From Guillardia theta CCMP2712 (Eukaryota > Cryptophyceae > Pyrenomonadales > Geminigeraceae), in the NCBI RefSeq assembly GCF_000315625.1, contig NW_005434595.1:338351-402350 (forward strand): a stretch of DNA of 64,000 nucleotides. Reading direction: 5' to 3'. Under the pieces are notes generated by a model that was not told the origin of the DNA, searched no databases, and worked only from the letters and a program-made list of their open reading frames with translations. The translations under genes and the position numbers were made by a program. Below, one piece after another: positions 23,909 through 35,831 of this stretch; the stretch's first letter is position 1, and every line of letters starts with the position of its first letter.

Positions 23909-26900
23909 TTATTCAGTTGCCGCTTCTTGTACATGTTTTCCTTTGCTCTCCTCTCTTCTCGTGCTCATCTGCCTCCCGCGCTTCTGCATGTGGATCGTCC
24001 GTCGGATGTGATTCCACGTCCTCAGCACCTCCAGTAGCACCCGAGCTGTGCTCACGTATCCCACGTCTGCTGCCAGCTCTGCTGGGGTCACACCTGAGAT
24101 GCTTGACAGCAGGTCAGCTCCCAGCTCGACCAGCCGCAGGGCTGCGACGCTTCGCCCGTTCATGGCAGCGCAGTGCAAAGGGGTGAGGCCGTTGGCCATG
24201 GCGACGTTGACGTCCTCCCCGAGCTCCAGGAGAAGTTCGATGAGCGCTGAGAGACAGTGAGGGAAGGCAACAGCAGTCTCCGCATCTTACCGCTGTCTCC
24301 CCTCGCCGCTGCCATGTGTATCGCTCCTCTTCCTGTTGGCCTTTGCTTCTGCAGAGGATCCTCTCCCGCTGCCACCATCCTACACGCCTGTCAGACACTT
24401 TGGCACGCCTCTTCAAACCTTGTCACCTCAAGAAGCGAACAATGTCTCCAGCCTGAACGGCTTCCCAGAAGTCCTCATCCTTCCCTGTCGCCGTCAGACT
24501 GTGCAGTGCAGAAAGCTGCGCAGCTTCGCCGTCGGGCAACGAGGGCAACGGACGTTTTCCGACAGGGGCATCATCGTTTGCGAGAGCTTCATCGCGGTCG
24601 GGCGGGCTGCCGCGGAGCTTCGAGTCTGAGTCAACGATGACGTCTTGACCTTGCGTAGCGTTGTCAGTCTGCAGAGGCATCTTCTTGCCGAGGTTTCGGA
24701 ACAGATCCTCGACCAACTCGTCCGGCACTTTCTGCACGCTGATGATATCGGACTCGTTGAAAACAATCCGCGGCATCTGCCGTTCGGGCAGCCACCAGGT
24801 CACGACGGATGGGAGGGAGGTCAGTGGCTTCAGAGGACCGTCCACCCCGCTGTTTCTTCGATCCTCCTCGATCTCCCTGAGAGCTGCTTCTCGCTCCCGC
24901 CAGATTGCTTCCTCTAGCTCCGGCGGGATGAGCGATGTACCTGTATCCTCGGGGATCTCGACTTTCGAGTTGGCCTTGGGATCCTGCACGCGAGTTAGAG
25001 CATCATATGAGCACCCAATAAGGCAAGTATGACAGTCTGAGTGCCCTCACCTGAAGGCCCAGAAAGGCCGAGGGGTCGATCTTGATCTCATCCCAGTTCT
25101 TCATCGCTTCGTTCGCTTCAGCTTGTAACTCCTGGTCAGCATCTGATATGAGGTCCAGCTCGGACTCTCGCAGCTCGCTGGACGTCTCGTCCACTTTGGC
25201 CTCTGCCCTCTGCTGCATCTTGTGGAACTCAAGTAGAGCCTCCTCCTCCTCCTGCTTCACTTTCTTTTCCCTGGACGAGAGTTCCTCCCTCAAGGTTTTC
25301 AATCTCTTCACCATATCTTCATCTCGTTTCGCATCCCTTTCTATCTGCATGAATTCCTCAAAAATCCTTTGCCGAGCCATCTCCAGGCTTCGATCCGCAT
25401 CAAAAAAATCGGTCAGAGATTGTGAACTGTCTATGCCCTTGTTTTCAGCCAGCAACAAGTGCTTGAGCTGTCGAGTTTGAAATCGAGCCTGGAAGGAGCG
25501 CATTACAAGTTCCAAGCGCATCTCCTTCCTCTTCTTTCTATCGCGTACAAGTCTGAGCGCCTCAAACTTCGCCTTCTTGGAATCTTCCGTCTCAGATTTT
25601 TCTTCTACCAACGACAACAATTCTTCTTCTGTTTGTACCATCGAGAGGCGCTGAAGAGTATAAAGAGGATAAAAGGATTTTTCTGTCACATTCATGAGCA
25701 TTACATTTCTCCATCTTCTACATTGCTGCATCATACTCAATCTCCTCGACGACAGTTCAAGAGGCGCTGTCTCCCTTTCAACACTTGAAAACAACGAGAG
25801 ATATTGATGAACTTTGCTGCGCACAAAGTCCAAATTTCCAATCAAACTGACCATATTATCCAAAGATGCGGAGCGATGAAAATAACCCTGCAAGAATCTG
25901 GAGAGATTGAAGAGAACGATTTCCATCATATGAATCTTGTCACACAATGGCAGGGAAAGAGATTTCTCCAATACAGATTGGATCGTGCTGGGAAAGAAAA
26001 CAATCTCTTGTAGCGAGAGCTTTGATTTCATGGTTGTGTCAAACACAATCGATGCAACCTCAAGTAGCTTCTTCTCATAGTTCAGGTCTGATTCAAGAAC
26101 GGGAAGCGAGCTACCAACAAGCTCCTTCGCAAGCGCACAGGCCTGCGAAACAACTTGGCCCTCCTGTATCTGCAACACAAACGACTCAACCGTACTTTCC
26201 CTGTCCGTCCCCGCCTGCCTGTACTGCTCCCGCGCCCGCTCGCATGCCGCCAGCGCCTCCTGCCAAGCCCCCGACGACACGCAGCCCTCTGCCTCCTTCA
26301 GCGCCTCGTCCCCGACCGCTACAAGCTCGCACGCTCGCGCCCCTTCCTTCGCCTGTAGCGCTAGAGCCTCGATAGCCTGCTCCTTGTCCGTCCCAGCCTG
26401 CCTGTACTGCTCCCGCGCCCGCTCGCATGCCGCCAGCGCCTCCTGCCAAGCCCCCGACGACACGCAGCCCTCTGCCTCCTTCAGCGCCTCGTCCCCGACC
26501 GCTACAAGCTCGCACGCTCGCGCCCCTTCCTTCGCCTGTAGCGCTAGAGCCTCGATAGCCTGCTCCTTGTCCGTCCCCGCCTGCCTGTACTGCTCCCGCG
26601 CCCGCTCGCATGCCGCCAGCGCCTCCTGCCAAGCCCCCGACGACACGCAGCCCTCTGCCTCCTTCAGCGCCTCGTCCCCGACCGCTACAAGCTCGCACGC
26701 TCGCGCCCCTTCCTTCGCCTGTAGCGCTAGAGCCTCGATAGCCTGCTCTTTATCCGTCCCCGCCTGCCTGAACTGCTCCCGCGCCCGCTCGCAGGCAGAC
26801 AATGCCTTTTCCCATTGTCGATTTTTAAGATGTTTTGTTGCTTGCATCAAAGACTTTCGTGCCTGAAATGCGATGCGTTTGATTTCTTTTTTGTCGATTC

Positions 26901-29900
26901 TTTGATCTGATGGTGCAAGGTTCTTCGTAGATGTTGGGTTTGCATTTGGTCTTATTGTAACAGATACCGAGTCAGTGTGCATTGTTTCCAAAGTGTCTGA
27001 AATATTTGTTGAGGAAACGGCAATTTGCTCAGCAGATTGATCTCCTTGAAGCAACTTTTGAGAAACGTTCAAATACCCAGAAAAACGACTGACTGTCTCA
27101 GCCCGCTCTCCCCTCACCCTGGTATCCGCCGACACTCCCTGCCCGACACGCTGTGCTCCTTGCTTGCTGCTCGGGTACCACGTCACCACCGACGGCTTCC
27201 TCGGGCCCCCCTCTTCCCTCCGCCTCTCCCCTCCCTCCCCGGCCCTGCCTCCTGCCCTGCTCATCCGCCCTAGCCTGCCCGTAGCCTCCTGCCGCCACGT
27301 CACCACGCTCGGGGCTACCCGCCCGTCCCTCCTGGCCCCTGCCGTCCTGCTGCCCCCGCCCCCGCCTTGCTCCGCAATCAGCTGCCTCACGCTCCGTACC
27401 CGCTCGACCAGCCGTGACACAGTCTCCTGACCCAGCACTGACTGCCCGGCCTTGCCGCCCTCTCCCGCCAGCACCGCTGCTACCGCCTCCTGCAGCATGG
27501 CTGCGTGTCTCGTCACAAGCGCCAAGGCCTCGCTCCCTGTCCCTCCCCGTCTTGGTCTCCTCTTCCCTGCCTCCCACCAGCCGACCACAGACGGCATCGA
27601 CTGCACAGCGATGCGCGCTTCTGCCTCCCCCTCTACCTCCGCCTCCCGCCTTCTCCAGCTCCCTAGACACGACCCCCCGGCCCATCGCCACGCTGCCCCG
27701 ACTGCCTCCTGCCAGCTCTCCTGCTCTCCCCTGCCCTCCGCGGCCCTGGCTGTCTCAGCCCGCTCTCCCCTCACCCTGGTATCCGCCGACACTCCCTGCC
27801 CGACACGCTGTGCTCCTTGCTTGCTGCTCGGGTACCACGTCACCACCGACGGCTTCCTCGGGCCCCCCTCTTCCCTCCGCCTCTCCCCTCCCTCCCCGGC
27901 CCTGCCTCCTGCCCTGCTCATCCGCCCTAGCCTGCCCGTAGCCTCCTGCCGCCACGTCACCACGCTCGGGGCTACCCGCCCGTCCCTCCTGGCCCCTGCC
28001 GTCCTGCTGCCCCCGCCCCCGCCTTGCTCCGCAATCAGCTGCCTCACGCTCCGTACCCGCTCGACCAGCCGTGACACAGTCTCCTGACCCAGCACTGACT
28101 GCCCGGCCTTGCCGCCCTCTCCCGCCAGCACCGCTGCTACCGCCTCCTGCAGCATGGCTGCGTGTCTCGTCACAAGCGCCAAGGCCTCGCTCCCTGTCCC
28201 TCCCCGTCTTGGTCTCCTCTTCCCTGCCTCCCACCAGCCGACCACAGACGGCATCGACTGCACAGCGATGCGCGCTTCTGCCTCCCCCTCTACCTCCGCC
28301 TCCCGCCTTCTCCAGCTCCCTAGACACGACCCCCCGGCCCATCGCCACGCTGCCCCGACTGCCTCCTGCCAGCTCTCCTGCTCTCCCCTGCCCTCCGCGG
28401 CCCTGGCTGTCTCAGCCCGCTCTCCCCTCACCCTGGTATCCGCCGACACTCCCTGCCCGACACGCTGTGCTCCTTGCTTGCTGCTCGGGTACCACGTCAC
28501 CACCGACGGCTTCCTCGGGCCCCCCTCTTCCCTCCGCCTCTCCCCTCCCTCCCCGGCCCTGCCTCCTGCCCTGCTCATCCGCCCTAGCCTGCCCGTAGCC
28601 TCCTGCCGCCACGTCACCACGCTCGGGGCTACCCGCCCGTCCCTCCTGGCCCCTGCCGTCCTGCTGCCCCCGCCCCCGCCTTGCTCCGCAATCAGCTGCC
28701 TCACGCTCCGTACCCGCTCGACCAGCCATGACACAGTCTCCTGACCCAGCACTGACTGCCCGGCCTTGCCGCCCTCTCCCGCCAGCACCGCTGCTACCGC
28801 CTCCTGCAGCATGGCTGCGTGTCTCGTCACAAGCGCCAAGGCCTCGCTCCCTGTCCCTCCCCGTCTTGGTCTCCTCTTCCCTGCCTCCCACCAGCCGACC
28901 ACAGACGGCATCGACTGCACAGCGATGCGCGCTTCTGCCTCCCCCTCTACCTCCGCCTCCCGCCTTCTCCAGCTCCCTAGACATGACCCCAGAGCTGTTC
29001 GTATATTTGATGAGATTGTGGATAGGTTTATGTCCTGTATGATTGTTTTTGTTTTTTGTTGCGTTTTTGAGTTGTGGGCAAGCAATAGATGAGGTGTTTT
29101 TTGTACCTCTGTTTGGTTGATGTTGCTTTTTTGTGTTGTTTGCATGGTTTTCTTCGGTTCCTGTTTCGGTTTTGTCTCAAATATGCTTTCATCTCTCAGA
29201 TGTTTTCGTTGAATGTATTGGATATATGTAGTGTTGCCTGCTTTCATTTCAACCCATGTCTGATTTTCATGTTGTAGGTCTCTCTCCTCTCCAAAAGGAC
29301 TTTGAATTAAGTCCATGTAATTGTCACTGCGTGCATAGGTTGATTCGACGGCCCGTTTGCTATACCGTTTTATGGGCATCCAAGTCACAACAGAAGAAGA
29401 AGATTTGTACTGTTTACACAGGATGCAATTACATTCCAAAAACGATGTTTTGTCACCCTTCGCCTTGCCCACAAGACAGGATCTGATTGAATCGCGCAAA
29501 TAAAGAGCCTGCTGCGCCGCCCAGTCCAGAAAGTTTGTTTCATTTGCCAAGTGTTCATCCCCATAGGTGCTGAGCAGGATCGGAGTCGCGTTGCAAGCTT
29601 GTGTCTTAGAGAATTCCACTTTTTGCTCTATTTCTTCTAATATCACCTCCAAGGGTGAGAAGAAATGTTTGATCTCTGAGAAATTACGAGATGGTCGGAA
29701 GTTATCTAAAGTCGCCTGCTCGGCGTTTGATTTGGGACATGTGTACGTTGATTTCAGATACCTGCGCTCAATGCCATCGTCCCCATTGCAAGAGAAAAAT
29801 CCTGGAAATCCGATGCAAGATACTGAAGACCGAGTATCGGTGAGATTTAACATCAACAATGAAATTAGTATGAAAAGGTTCCATGCTTCAAGACAAGAAC

Positions 29901-29928
29901 GTGAAAATGAATAATATCCAAAGCTCAT
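23909..29928 (-). CDS. Large repeat protein: signal anchor, SVVTW-motif tandem repeats, helical 61-aa repeats, coiled coil, ankyrin repeats
   Basis: Four exons, 29928-25051, 24983-24427, 24379-24291 and 24246-23909, give 1,953 residues. The ATG at 29928 starts a hydrophobic segment (to about residue 38) resembling a signal peptide or anchor. Residues ~312-945 are 2.9 copies of a 219-residue unit, nearly identical at DNA level. Residues ~1030-1250 hold four 61-residue TPR-like helical units. A Glu/Lys-rich coiled coil (~1470-1610) and ankyrin repeats (~1812-1930) follow. A short motif, PSVV[TG]W plus a basic or aromatic tail, occurs 11 times: once near the N-terminus, three times in each tandem unit, and once in exon 2 before the ankyrin repeats. 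Family and function are unknown to me. The tail meets the LRR gene, 64 nt between stops. Confidence 0.8.
26195..26880. repeat. 183-bp tandem repeats (61 aa) within the ankyrin gene
   Basis: Equivalent words recur at 26221, 26404, 26587 and 26770, exactly 183 bp apart. The first three units are almost identical; the fourth, which encodes the N-terminal-most unit, is more diverged. Each unit encodes two or three helices with a conserved WQEALAACERAREQ core, reminiscent of TPR or MIT helical hairpins. The frame is preserved, so selection acts on the protein. Confidence 0.85.
27094..28987. repeat. 657-bp tandem repeats (219 aa), 2.9 copies, very GC-rich
   Basis: Unit starts at 27094, 27751 and 28408 are each 657 bp apart; the last copy is cut short near 28987. 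Copies differ at very few positions (for example a C/T change near 28728 giving Trp for Arg). The unit is far more GC-rich than its surroundings. Near identity including synonymous sites indicates recent duplication or ongoing conversion. Confidence 0.92.
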
Positions 29929-30561
29929 AGCTCGTCTATTGATCACTGTTTTGTTATCAATCAACGCAATCAATAGTGACGAGAGTGTTGTGAATGAGAT
30001 CCACGAGGAAGGATGGCTGTCTAAGGAGAAGGGGGAGGAGGAGGAGGAGGAGGAGGAGGAGAAGGAGGAGAAGAAGAAGCTTCAATCAACACGCGTGAGC
30101 TCTTTCTCCTACTCTTCCTCCTGACCTCCTTGCCTCTGCTGCGTCCTCTCAAGCATTGTAGGCGGCCGCACAGATCCCCGCCTTGTGAACATGAAAAAAA
30201 GAATCACCCACCCCACCCCACTCTTTCATTAGGCTCCTTTGACTCCTTCTCCCAATGTCACACCCCCACCTCGGCATCTCCCGAATGCCACCGAGGGTCC
30301 CATCTGATCTCGGGATACAAAAGGGTGGGGTAGTACAAGGTAAAAGAAGGGGTGCACGATTGATATCTAAAAACTGTGATCAGATCGTTCGCTCATAGAT
30401 TTGCATGCGGATGGCGGGAAATCCGCAGCAGTTGGTGGAGGGAACGAGGGAAATGATAAGTGACAGAACAGAATCAGAGCCGATGGTTCCCGGTGATAGG
30501 AGATGTCTAATCTGATGTGACGTGCAAGGATCATCACTTGTGATCTCAGATGAATACTGAT
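29929..30561. promoter_or_regulatory. Spacer with GGA microsatellite and TACCCC-type tract
   Basis: Upstream of the ankyrin-repeat gene and beyond the 3' end of ANKRD39. It contains a GGA-rich run at 30031-30075, C-rich CCACCCCACCCC at about 30211-30225 and GGGGTAGTAC at 30327-30336 (TACCCC on the minus strand, the direction of the downstream gene). No gene is visible. Confidence 0.4.
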
Positions 30562-31710
30562 TTACTTGACAGGAAAGATACGAGATTTGTTGGTATTCGA
30601 CACGATTTTAAAGACATTCGACACTTCTTCACACGATGCCACCTGAAGGTTGCCCTCATGTTATGATAAATTTTACACGCTCTTGTACATTTCACCTCTG
30701 CAGCTGTTTGCCCTCGTCTGTTCCTGTATGCTATCACAGCTTTCAGGATGTCATGATGAAACTTGACCGCTCCGACATACCCATGTCAAACTGTGCTTCC
30801 TTCATAAGATATTCGACCAAGGGAGCGTTTGTTGATCTTGCTGCCTATCTCTTCGATAATCAGCACTTTTTACACAACGCAGTGTCCTCGCCTTATGCAA
30901 ACACGTCTCTCCATCGATGTCTACTAGCGCCAAGTTGGCGCCATTCTTCGCCAGCAGCTTGACTGTCTGTCCATGAGTCAAACATCCGCCATGTTGTCGC
31001 AGAGGAACTTTTACGACACAACAACTGAATATCAATCGCATCAGTCTCATCAAAAACGAATCTCACCGATATATGGCCGCCAATGCATGCTCGATGAAGC
31101 GGTGTCGCCTCACATTCCCCGGCACACGCGTTGACCGCCGCCTTGCGATCGAGCAGCAACTGACAGATCTGGTCTTTACCGCTTCTTGCGGCATAATGCA
31201 GTGCCGTATACCCGGACTTGTCGCAAGCGTTCACGTCCCTGCACTCATTGAACATGATCACGTTAAGAATCCTCCTTGTTAGTAGGAATCACCGCTGACG
31301 CTCCTCAAGAAGTGTTCGCATTCGCTCAAGGTCACCGAGAGCAGCAGCTCCCCATATGCCCCGCTCAAAATCCATCTCTTCCAGAGTCTGTTGCATGGGT
31401 TGCTTCCTAGCGCAACAAGAGCAAGCTGCATGAAAGGGGCCAGCACTCGAACTTGGATGGCTCACTTTGCAAATGATGTTAGGATCAAATGAAACAGCTT
31501 TCACAACCACCCATCACCTTGTGAATCACTTTGTGAAGTACAATCATGTACTATAGTCCATGAAACGTGTCCCCTCTCCTTGGGGGACGCGTGACATTCG
31601 CGTATCTTCCGCGTAGAGTTGGCATCTAGTCCATCTATCGACTTGTCGACAGTTTGCTCCGAGCAAAGTTCATCATTCTGCTGACGCTTCAAAGAGAAGA
31701 GGTTGAACAT
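30562..31710 (-). CDS. ANKRD39: ANKRD39 homologue (ankyrin repeat domain protein 39)
   Basis: Seven exons: 31710-31518, 31464-31293, 31238-31067, 30966-30892, 30844-30781, 30739-30696 and 30642-30562, giving 266 residues. Exon 2 carries the ANKRD39 hallmark QQTLEEMDFERGIWGAA before four ankyrin repeats (GYTALHYAARSG, TPLHRACIGGH, GETCLHKAAR and a final degenerate unit), in the order of the human protein. The N-terminus is about 65 residues longer than in animals and is polar. The fourth intron (30845-30891) begins with GC instead of GT. This choice is favoured because it alone restores an uninterrupted LHKAARSTNAPLVEYL helix pair. The molecular role is poorly known; by family it is a small protein-interaction scaffold. 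Confidence 0.82.
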
Positions 31711-32783
31711 GACGGGCTGAACGTTCTTCTACGATGGCAAGAGGAGGACGAGGAGCTGTACCCTCCTCCTCCTCGTCCATCCTCCTCTCAATCCCCTGCT
31801 GCCCTTCCGTAGATGGATCATTCCATGCTCAGGCCCCCCTCAGCCGGTCAGTGCCTCCGACTCAGAGTCCGAGGCTGCAGTAGTCCGATCGGATCGGACG
31901 GTCGGGGGCCCCGGCGGGCCGCCGGCCCGCGGGGTCACTGCCGCAGTGCCGCGGCCCGGCCATTCAGTCGTGACGCGGGGTGACCGTGACCGGACTCCGT
32001 GACCCCCATAGTCACTGCTAATAAACTCACTGAGGCTGTTGCAGGTCAGTCACTCAGGAGCCTAAAAGGGAAAGATTCTCCGGGGGAGGGAGGGAACCTG
32101 GAGGGAGGGAGGGAGGGAGGGAGGGAGGGAGGGAGGGAGTCTGCCAGGAGGGAGCCGGGAGGGGGGCACTGAGTCGCTGACTCGTGAGCCGCAGTGCCGG
32201 TGGCCGCCGGGCCGGGCAATTCACCGCCCGGATCGTTATTGATATTTAACCGTTTTCCGTTGGCGATGTGAGGAGACTTACGATGGTCAGGCGATGGGGT
32301 CGGTAGCAGCAGAGGGAAAGAGGGAGGGAGGGAGGGAGGGAGGAAGAGAGAGGGAGGGAGGGAGGAGTAGAGAAGGGGGGGAAGGCGGGGGGGGATTGAT
32401 CGAGGGGAGAGGGAGGGAGGGAGGGAGGGCTCCAGAGCGATCAAGAGAAGGCACGAGAGCGGACGAGAGTCGGGGAAAGGGTAATTCGGTGGGAGGTTAG
32501 GAGAAGGAATAAGATGGTAAGAATCACTGTGAAACCTTTTGGTCAAGATCCTAGCGAATATGCTCACTTCCTGCCATTCCTCTTGCGGTCTGAAAAAAGT
32601 GAAAGTTTGTCACGAGAAGAGATAAATAAATGAAGACTGAGGAAGATAGACATGTGCTTGAACAGACTTGTCTTCCAAACCTTGATCAACTTGAAAATCG
32701 TTGCCTTTCTCTTCTTCTCACGTGCATTTTCTGAATCAATTTTGAACAGCCAGTTGAGAACAAGAGATGATTAAGATATTTCC
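31711..32783. other. Divergent spacer with GC-rich island 2 and GGGA repeats
   Basis: Between the 5' ends of ANKRD39 (minus) and TTLL (plus). A GC-rich island with CCGGCC, GTGACCG and AGTGCCG words covers about 31840-32240. It is followed and overlapped by runs of GGGA at 32094-32140 and again at 32321-32440, with G-quadruplex potential on the plus strand. The last 250 nt before the TTLL start are ordinary AT-richer sequence. No gene is seen. Confidence 0.6.
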
Positions 32784-35700
32784 ATGAGAATCTTCGAAAC
32801 TAGACCAACTGATCTTTCGAATGAGTTGCCCTGCCTTATTGGCCGCGCATATCTACCGGGGTGTCAACAAAGAGGAAACCGGCTGGTGCTGGAACCAGCT
32901 CCCAGCTCTAGTGGTATATGGCGAGGAAGCTGCATCCCGACACAATCAGCACGAATAAAGAGAGGCCTTCCTCTGCGGCACTCGACTTCCAGCATCTCAA
33001 GCGTCCAGCGGGTAGAGAAACGCGAGACGGGGGATGCTGTTCAGGTTGTTGACAGTGTAGATATCGCGGGGGAGGAAAGCTGTGAGGTGCTGCCGGAGGT
33101 CTGTCTCAACAAGCAAGCCGAATACTGCGGTTTCAACACATGTTCCATTCCTGTCAGCCGCCTGGTCAAGGTAGACATGAAGGGATATCGGTTTCCCGTC
33201 TTTCGAAGGCCCTCAGTGAACGAATTCTTGGAGTTTCCCAGGCAAGAGCCGTATGAGAAGCTCTTGCTACGATCGTCGTCTCCTGCTCAACTCTTGCGCG
33301 TCAAGAAGCCCACAAGACTTTCACAAGTCCCTGGCGGACTCCATCCCTCGGAGTTCATCGTGAAGCAGATTTTACCGGAACCATCTCGTGAGTCGGCCAG
33401 CATGACAGGCGAAGGAAACGGCGATGTTGCCTCTCCGATTGATCAGGGATTTGAGTCGAAGCCAGATGGGGATGATGTTTGTTCCAACGGTGCTCCAAGT
33501 GATCGTCCTCCTAAGCATGAAGAGCTATTGAAACTTCTCAATGTCGTAGTGGAAGGTAGCAAGGTGGAGCCAAAGGTTGCTGAGATTTCAGACAAACTTC
33601 CTTGTCCAAGTGTACAGCCATCCGAATGCCAACCAGATCAAACCCAGGGAATTCAACGGAGGCTTTCGTCGCTGGTGAAAAAAACAGTTGTATCGCCGTC
33701 CAAATGTGTTGCGAACAAAGGGCAGCTTGCAAAGTCTTCGGAAGGTCAGGAACAGAATGAGTCAAGCCCTAACAGGAAGAAGAAAGCTGCTGAGAAGCTG
33801 CTGGACGAACCGGCACCGAGAACGAATATCTCAGCGAGCATAGAAGAGTTTATCCAAGCAACAGACCAGCAGTGGCTGAGGGCTCGCAAGCAGCTGTATG
33901 AACATTTCCGTGGAAGCTCGGAGGAGGAGCAAGAGTTCAAGGAATCGATGACAGCGTTCAAGAGGAGGAGAAACCTTGACCAGGACCGGCCGGTGGCAGT
34001 CGTGCTAGCAGGCAACAAGACGGTGCGGGAGACGTTGCTGGAGCGAGGGTTCCAAGAGTGTCCTGAGGGGGACGTGGAGGGGCCAAACTTTGACTTCAAG
34101 TGGACGATCAACCACGGTGACATCAACTTCGAGCAGCTGCGGCCCGGGCAGATAGTCAATCACTTCCCCAATTCCGGCCCAGAGATCGGCACGAAAGTCG
34201 GGCTGGCGAAGAACCTGCGATCGTTGCAGTGGCTGGACAAGGTCGACATGAACAGGTTCTTTCCTCGCATGTACAACCTGGCGAACCCCTGGGAGATGCA
34301 GGACTTCGTCGAGGATTTCGTCTTCGTTGCCTCCCACTGTGAGATCGTTCGATTCCTTCAGGGGCTGCCGGTCTCGGCATCGACCAAGGCTGGATGGGAG
34401 GACGACAAGGGCGGCAGGTCGAGGCGCATCCTCGAAGCCGCTTATCACGTGTGTGGGAAGTATCTTGACAACAAGCAGAAGTTGAGGAGCTTGGATCCCA
34501 CCGGGAGCGTGCAAGGCGTGCTTACCATGGAGGATTATCTGCAGCTCCGGCCTGACTGTCGCACCCAACCGGAGAAGGAGCGCGAGTCAGCCCGCAAGGG
34601 CAGGTGGGATGAGGCAGATGATGCCAAGATGCGCTCCGACATGGAGGCGATGCTACAGCGGCTGCAAGAGGATCACATCCAACTGAAGATGGACGGGACG
34701 AGGAACGTATGGATCGTGAAGCCTGGGCATGGCTCGCGTGGGCGAGGGATCAAGTGTTTCGATGATCTCATCGCCATCATCAAGTACGCGACAAGCAGGA
34801 AGAAGAGCGCGATCGTGCAGAAGTACGTGGAGAACTGCCTGCTTCTGGACGACAAGAAGTTCGATATCCGTGCTTGGGTGCTGGTCTCGAACTGGAACCC
34901 TCTTACCGTCTGGATGTTCGAGCCCTACATCCGACTCTGCACTGACGATCACAGCCTGGAGCCCGAGAGCCTCGAGAACAAGTTCGCGCACCTCTGCAAC
35001 CGATGCGTGCAGGAGCACTCAGACGAGTACGAGGAGGAGGACGGGGAAGGAGGGACAATGTGGAGCGTCGCCACCCTCACTGACTACCTGGACGCCAACT
35101 TCGGAGACGGGAAGGAGCTGTGGAAGAAGATCAGAGCTCAGTGCATGCAAATCGCGCTCTACGTGATGCACAGCTGCCAGGAGGCGATTGACAACAGACT
35201 TGGCTGCTTTGAGTGGTTCGGGCTTGACTTCATGGTCGACCTCGACTTCAACGTCTGGACCCTCGAGTGCAACATTAGCCCCGACCTCTCCAAGGGCACT
35301 GAAGTCCTGGAGCGACTTGTCCCTGCCGCCATGACATCAGCATGGGATATGCTCCTCGAGTTCCCCCCAAAGGTCCATGCCCTCCTCTCATTCCACTCGC
35401 CCGACTTTCAACCTCTCTGAACCCCATCCTTTTGCGTCCTGCTCCAGCTCCTGCCGTCCTCTGCTCCTCTCTTGTTTGCGTGCTCCTCCTCCTCCTCTCC
35501 TCTCCTCGCTCAGTCCTTGTGCACTCCCGCATGTTCGCTGACATGAGTGCAGGAGGAGGAACGAGACGTGGAGCATGGGTGGGACTTGATCTACCGCGGG
35601 AAGGAGATCAAGAGGGACGTCATTCAGAAGCGCTTCTGGCTCAAGAAGACTCTGCTCACCGAGCTCCGCGTCGGGCGTCCTTTCAGCATGAGGGATGCCC

Positions 35701-35831
35701 TCCAGGCAAGGGTTGCGGATTCCCCTTGCTCTGCGCTGAACCCCCGGCAGGTGAAGCTCGGCAGCTGGACCAATCTGTTCCTCAACACACAAGATCGTGT
35801 GAAGGTGGTGAAAAAGGTAAGAATAGGGTAG
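32784..35831 (+). CDS. TTLL3: Tubulin-tyrosine-ligase-like protein, glycylase type (TTLL3/8-like)
   Basis: Exon 1 (32784-35372) and exon 2 (35553-35831) give about 940 residues if a GC-AG intron (35706-35750) is removed; it is in frame either way. After a polar N-terminal third, the TTL ATP-grasp domain spans ~430-860. Visible elements are a FPRMYNL...FVEDF region typical of TTLL3/8, the ATP-binding VWIVKPGHGSRGRGI, KYVENCLLLDDKKFDIRAWV, and the metal/ATP-binding GCFEWFGLDFMVD and LECNISPDL. TTLL3/8 enzymes start glycine side chains on axonemal tubulin, which fits the flagellar CFAP54 in the window. An acidic insert sits before the last block. The 3' end is unsure: GTAAGA at 35817 could be a donor to an exon at 36216. 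Confidence 0.8.

Noticed and set aside
27098-29042. Long open frames on the plus strand (175-211 codons, repeated three times) and a second minus frame within the 657-bp repeats
   Set aside because: They repeat with the array, are Pro/Leu/Ser- or Gly/Arg-rich, and are explained by very high GC opposite a real coding strand.
32094-32440. GGGA runs as a telomere-like or CRISPR-like array
   Set aside because: They are a simple tetranucleotide microsatellite with no spacers and no telomeric unit.
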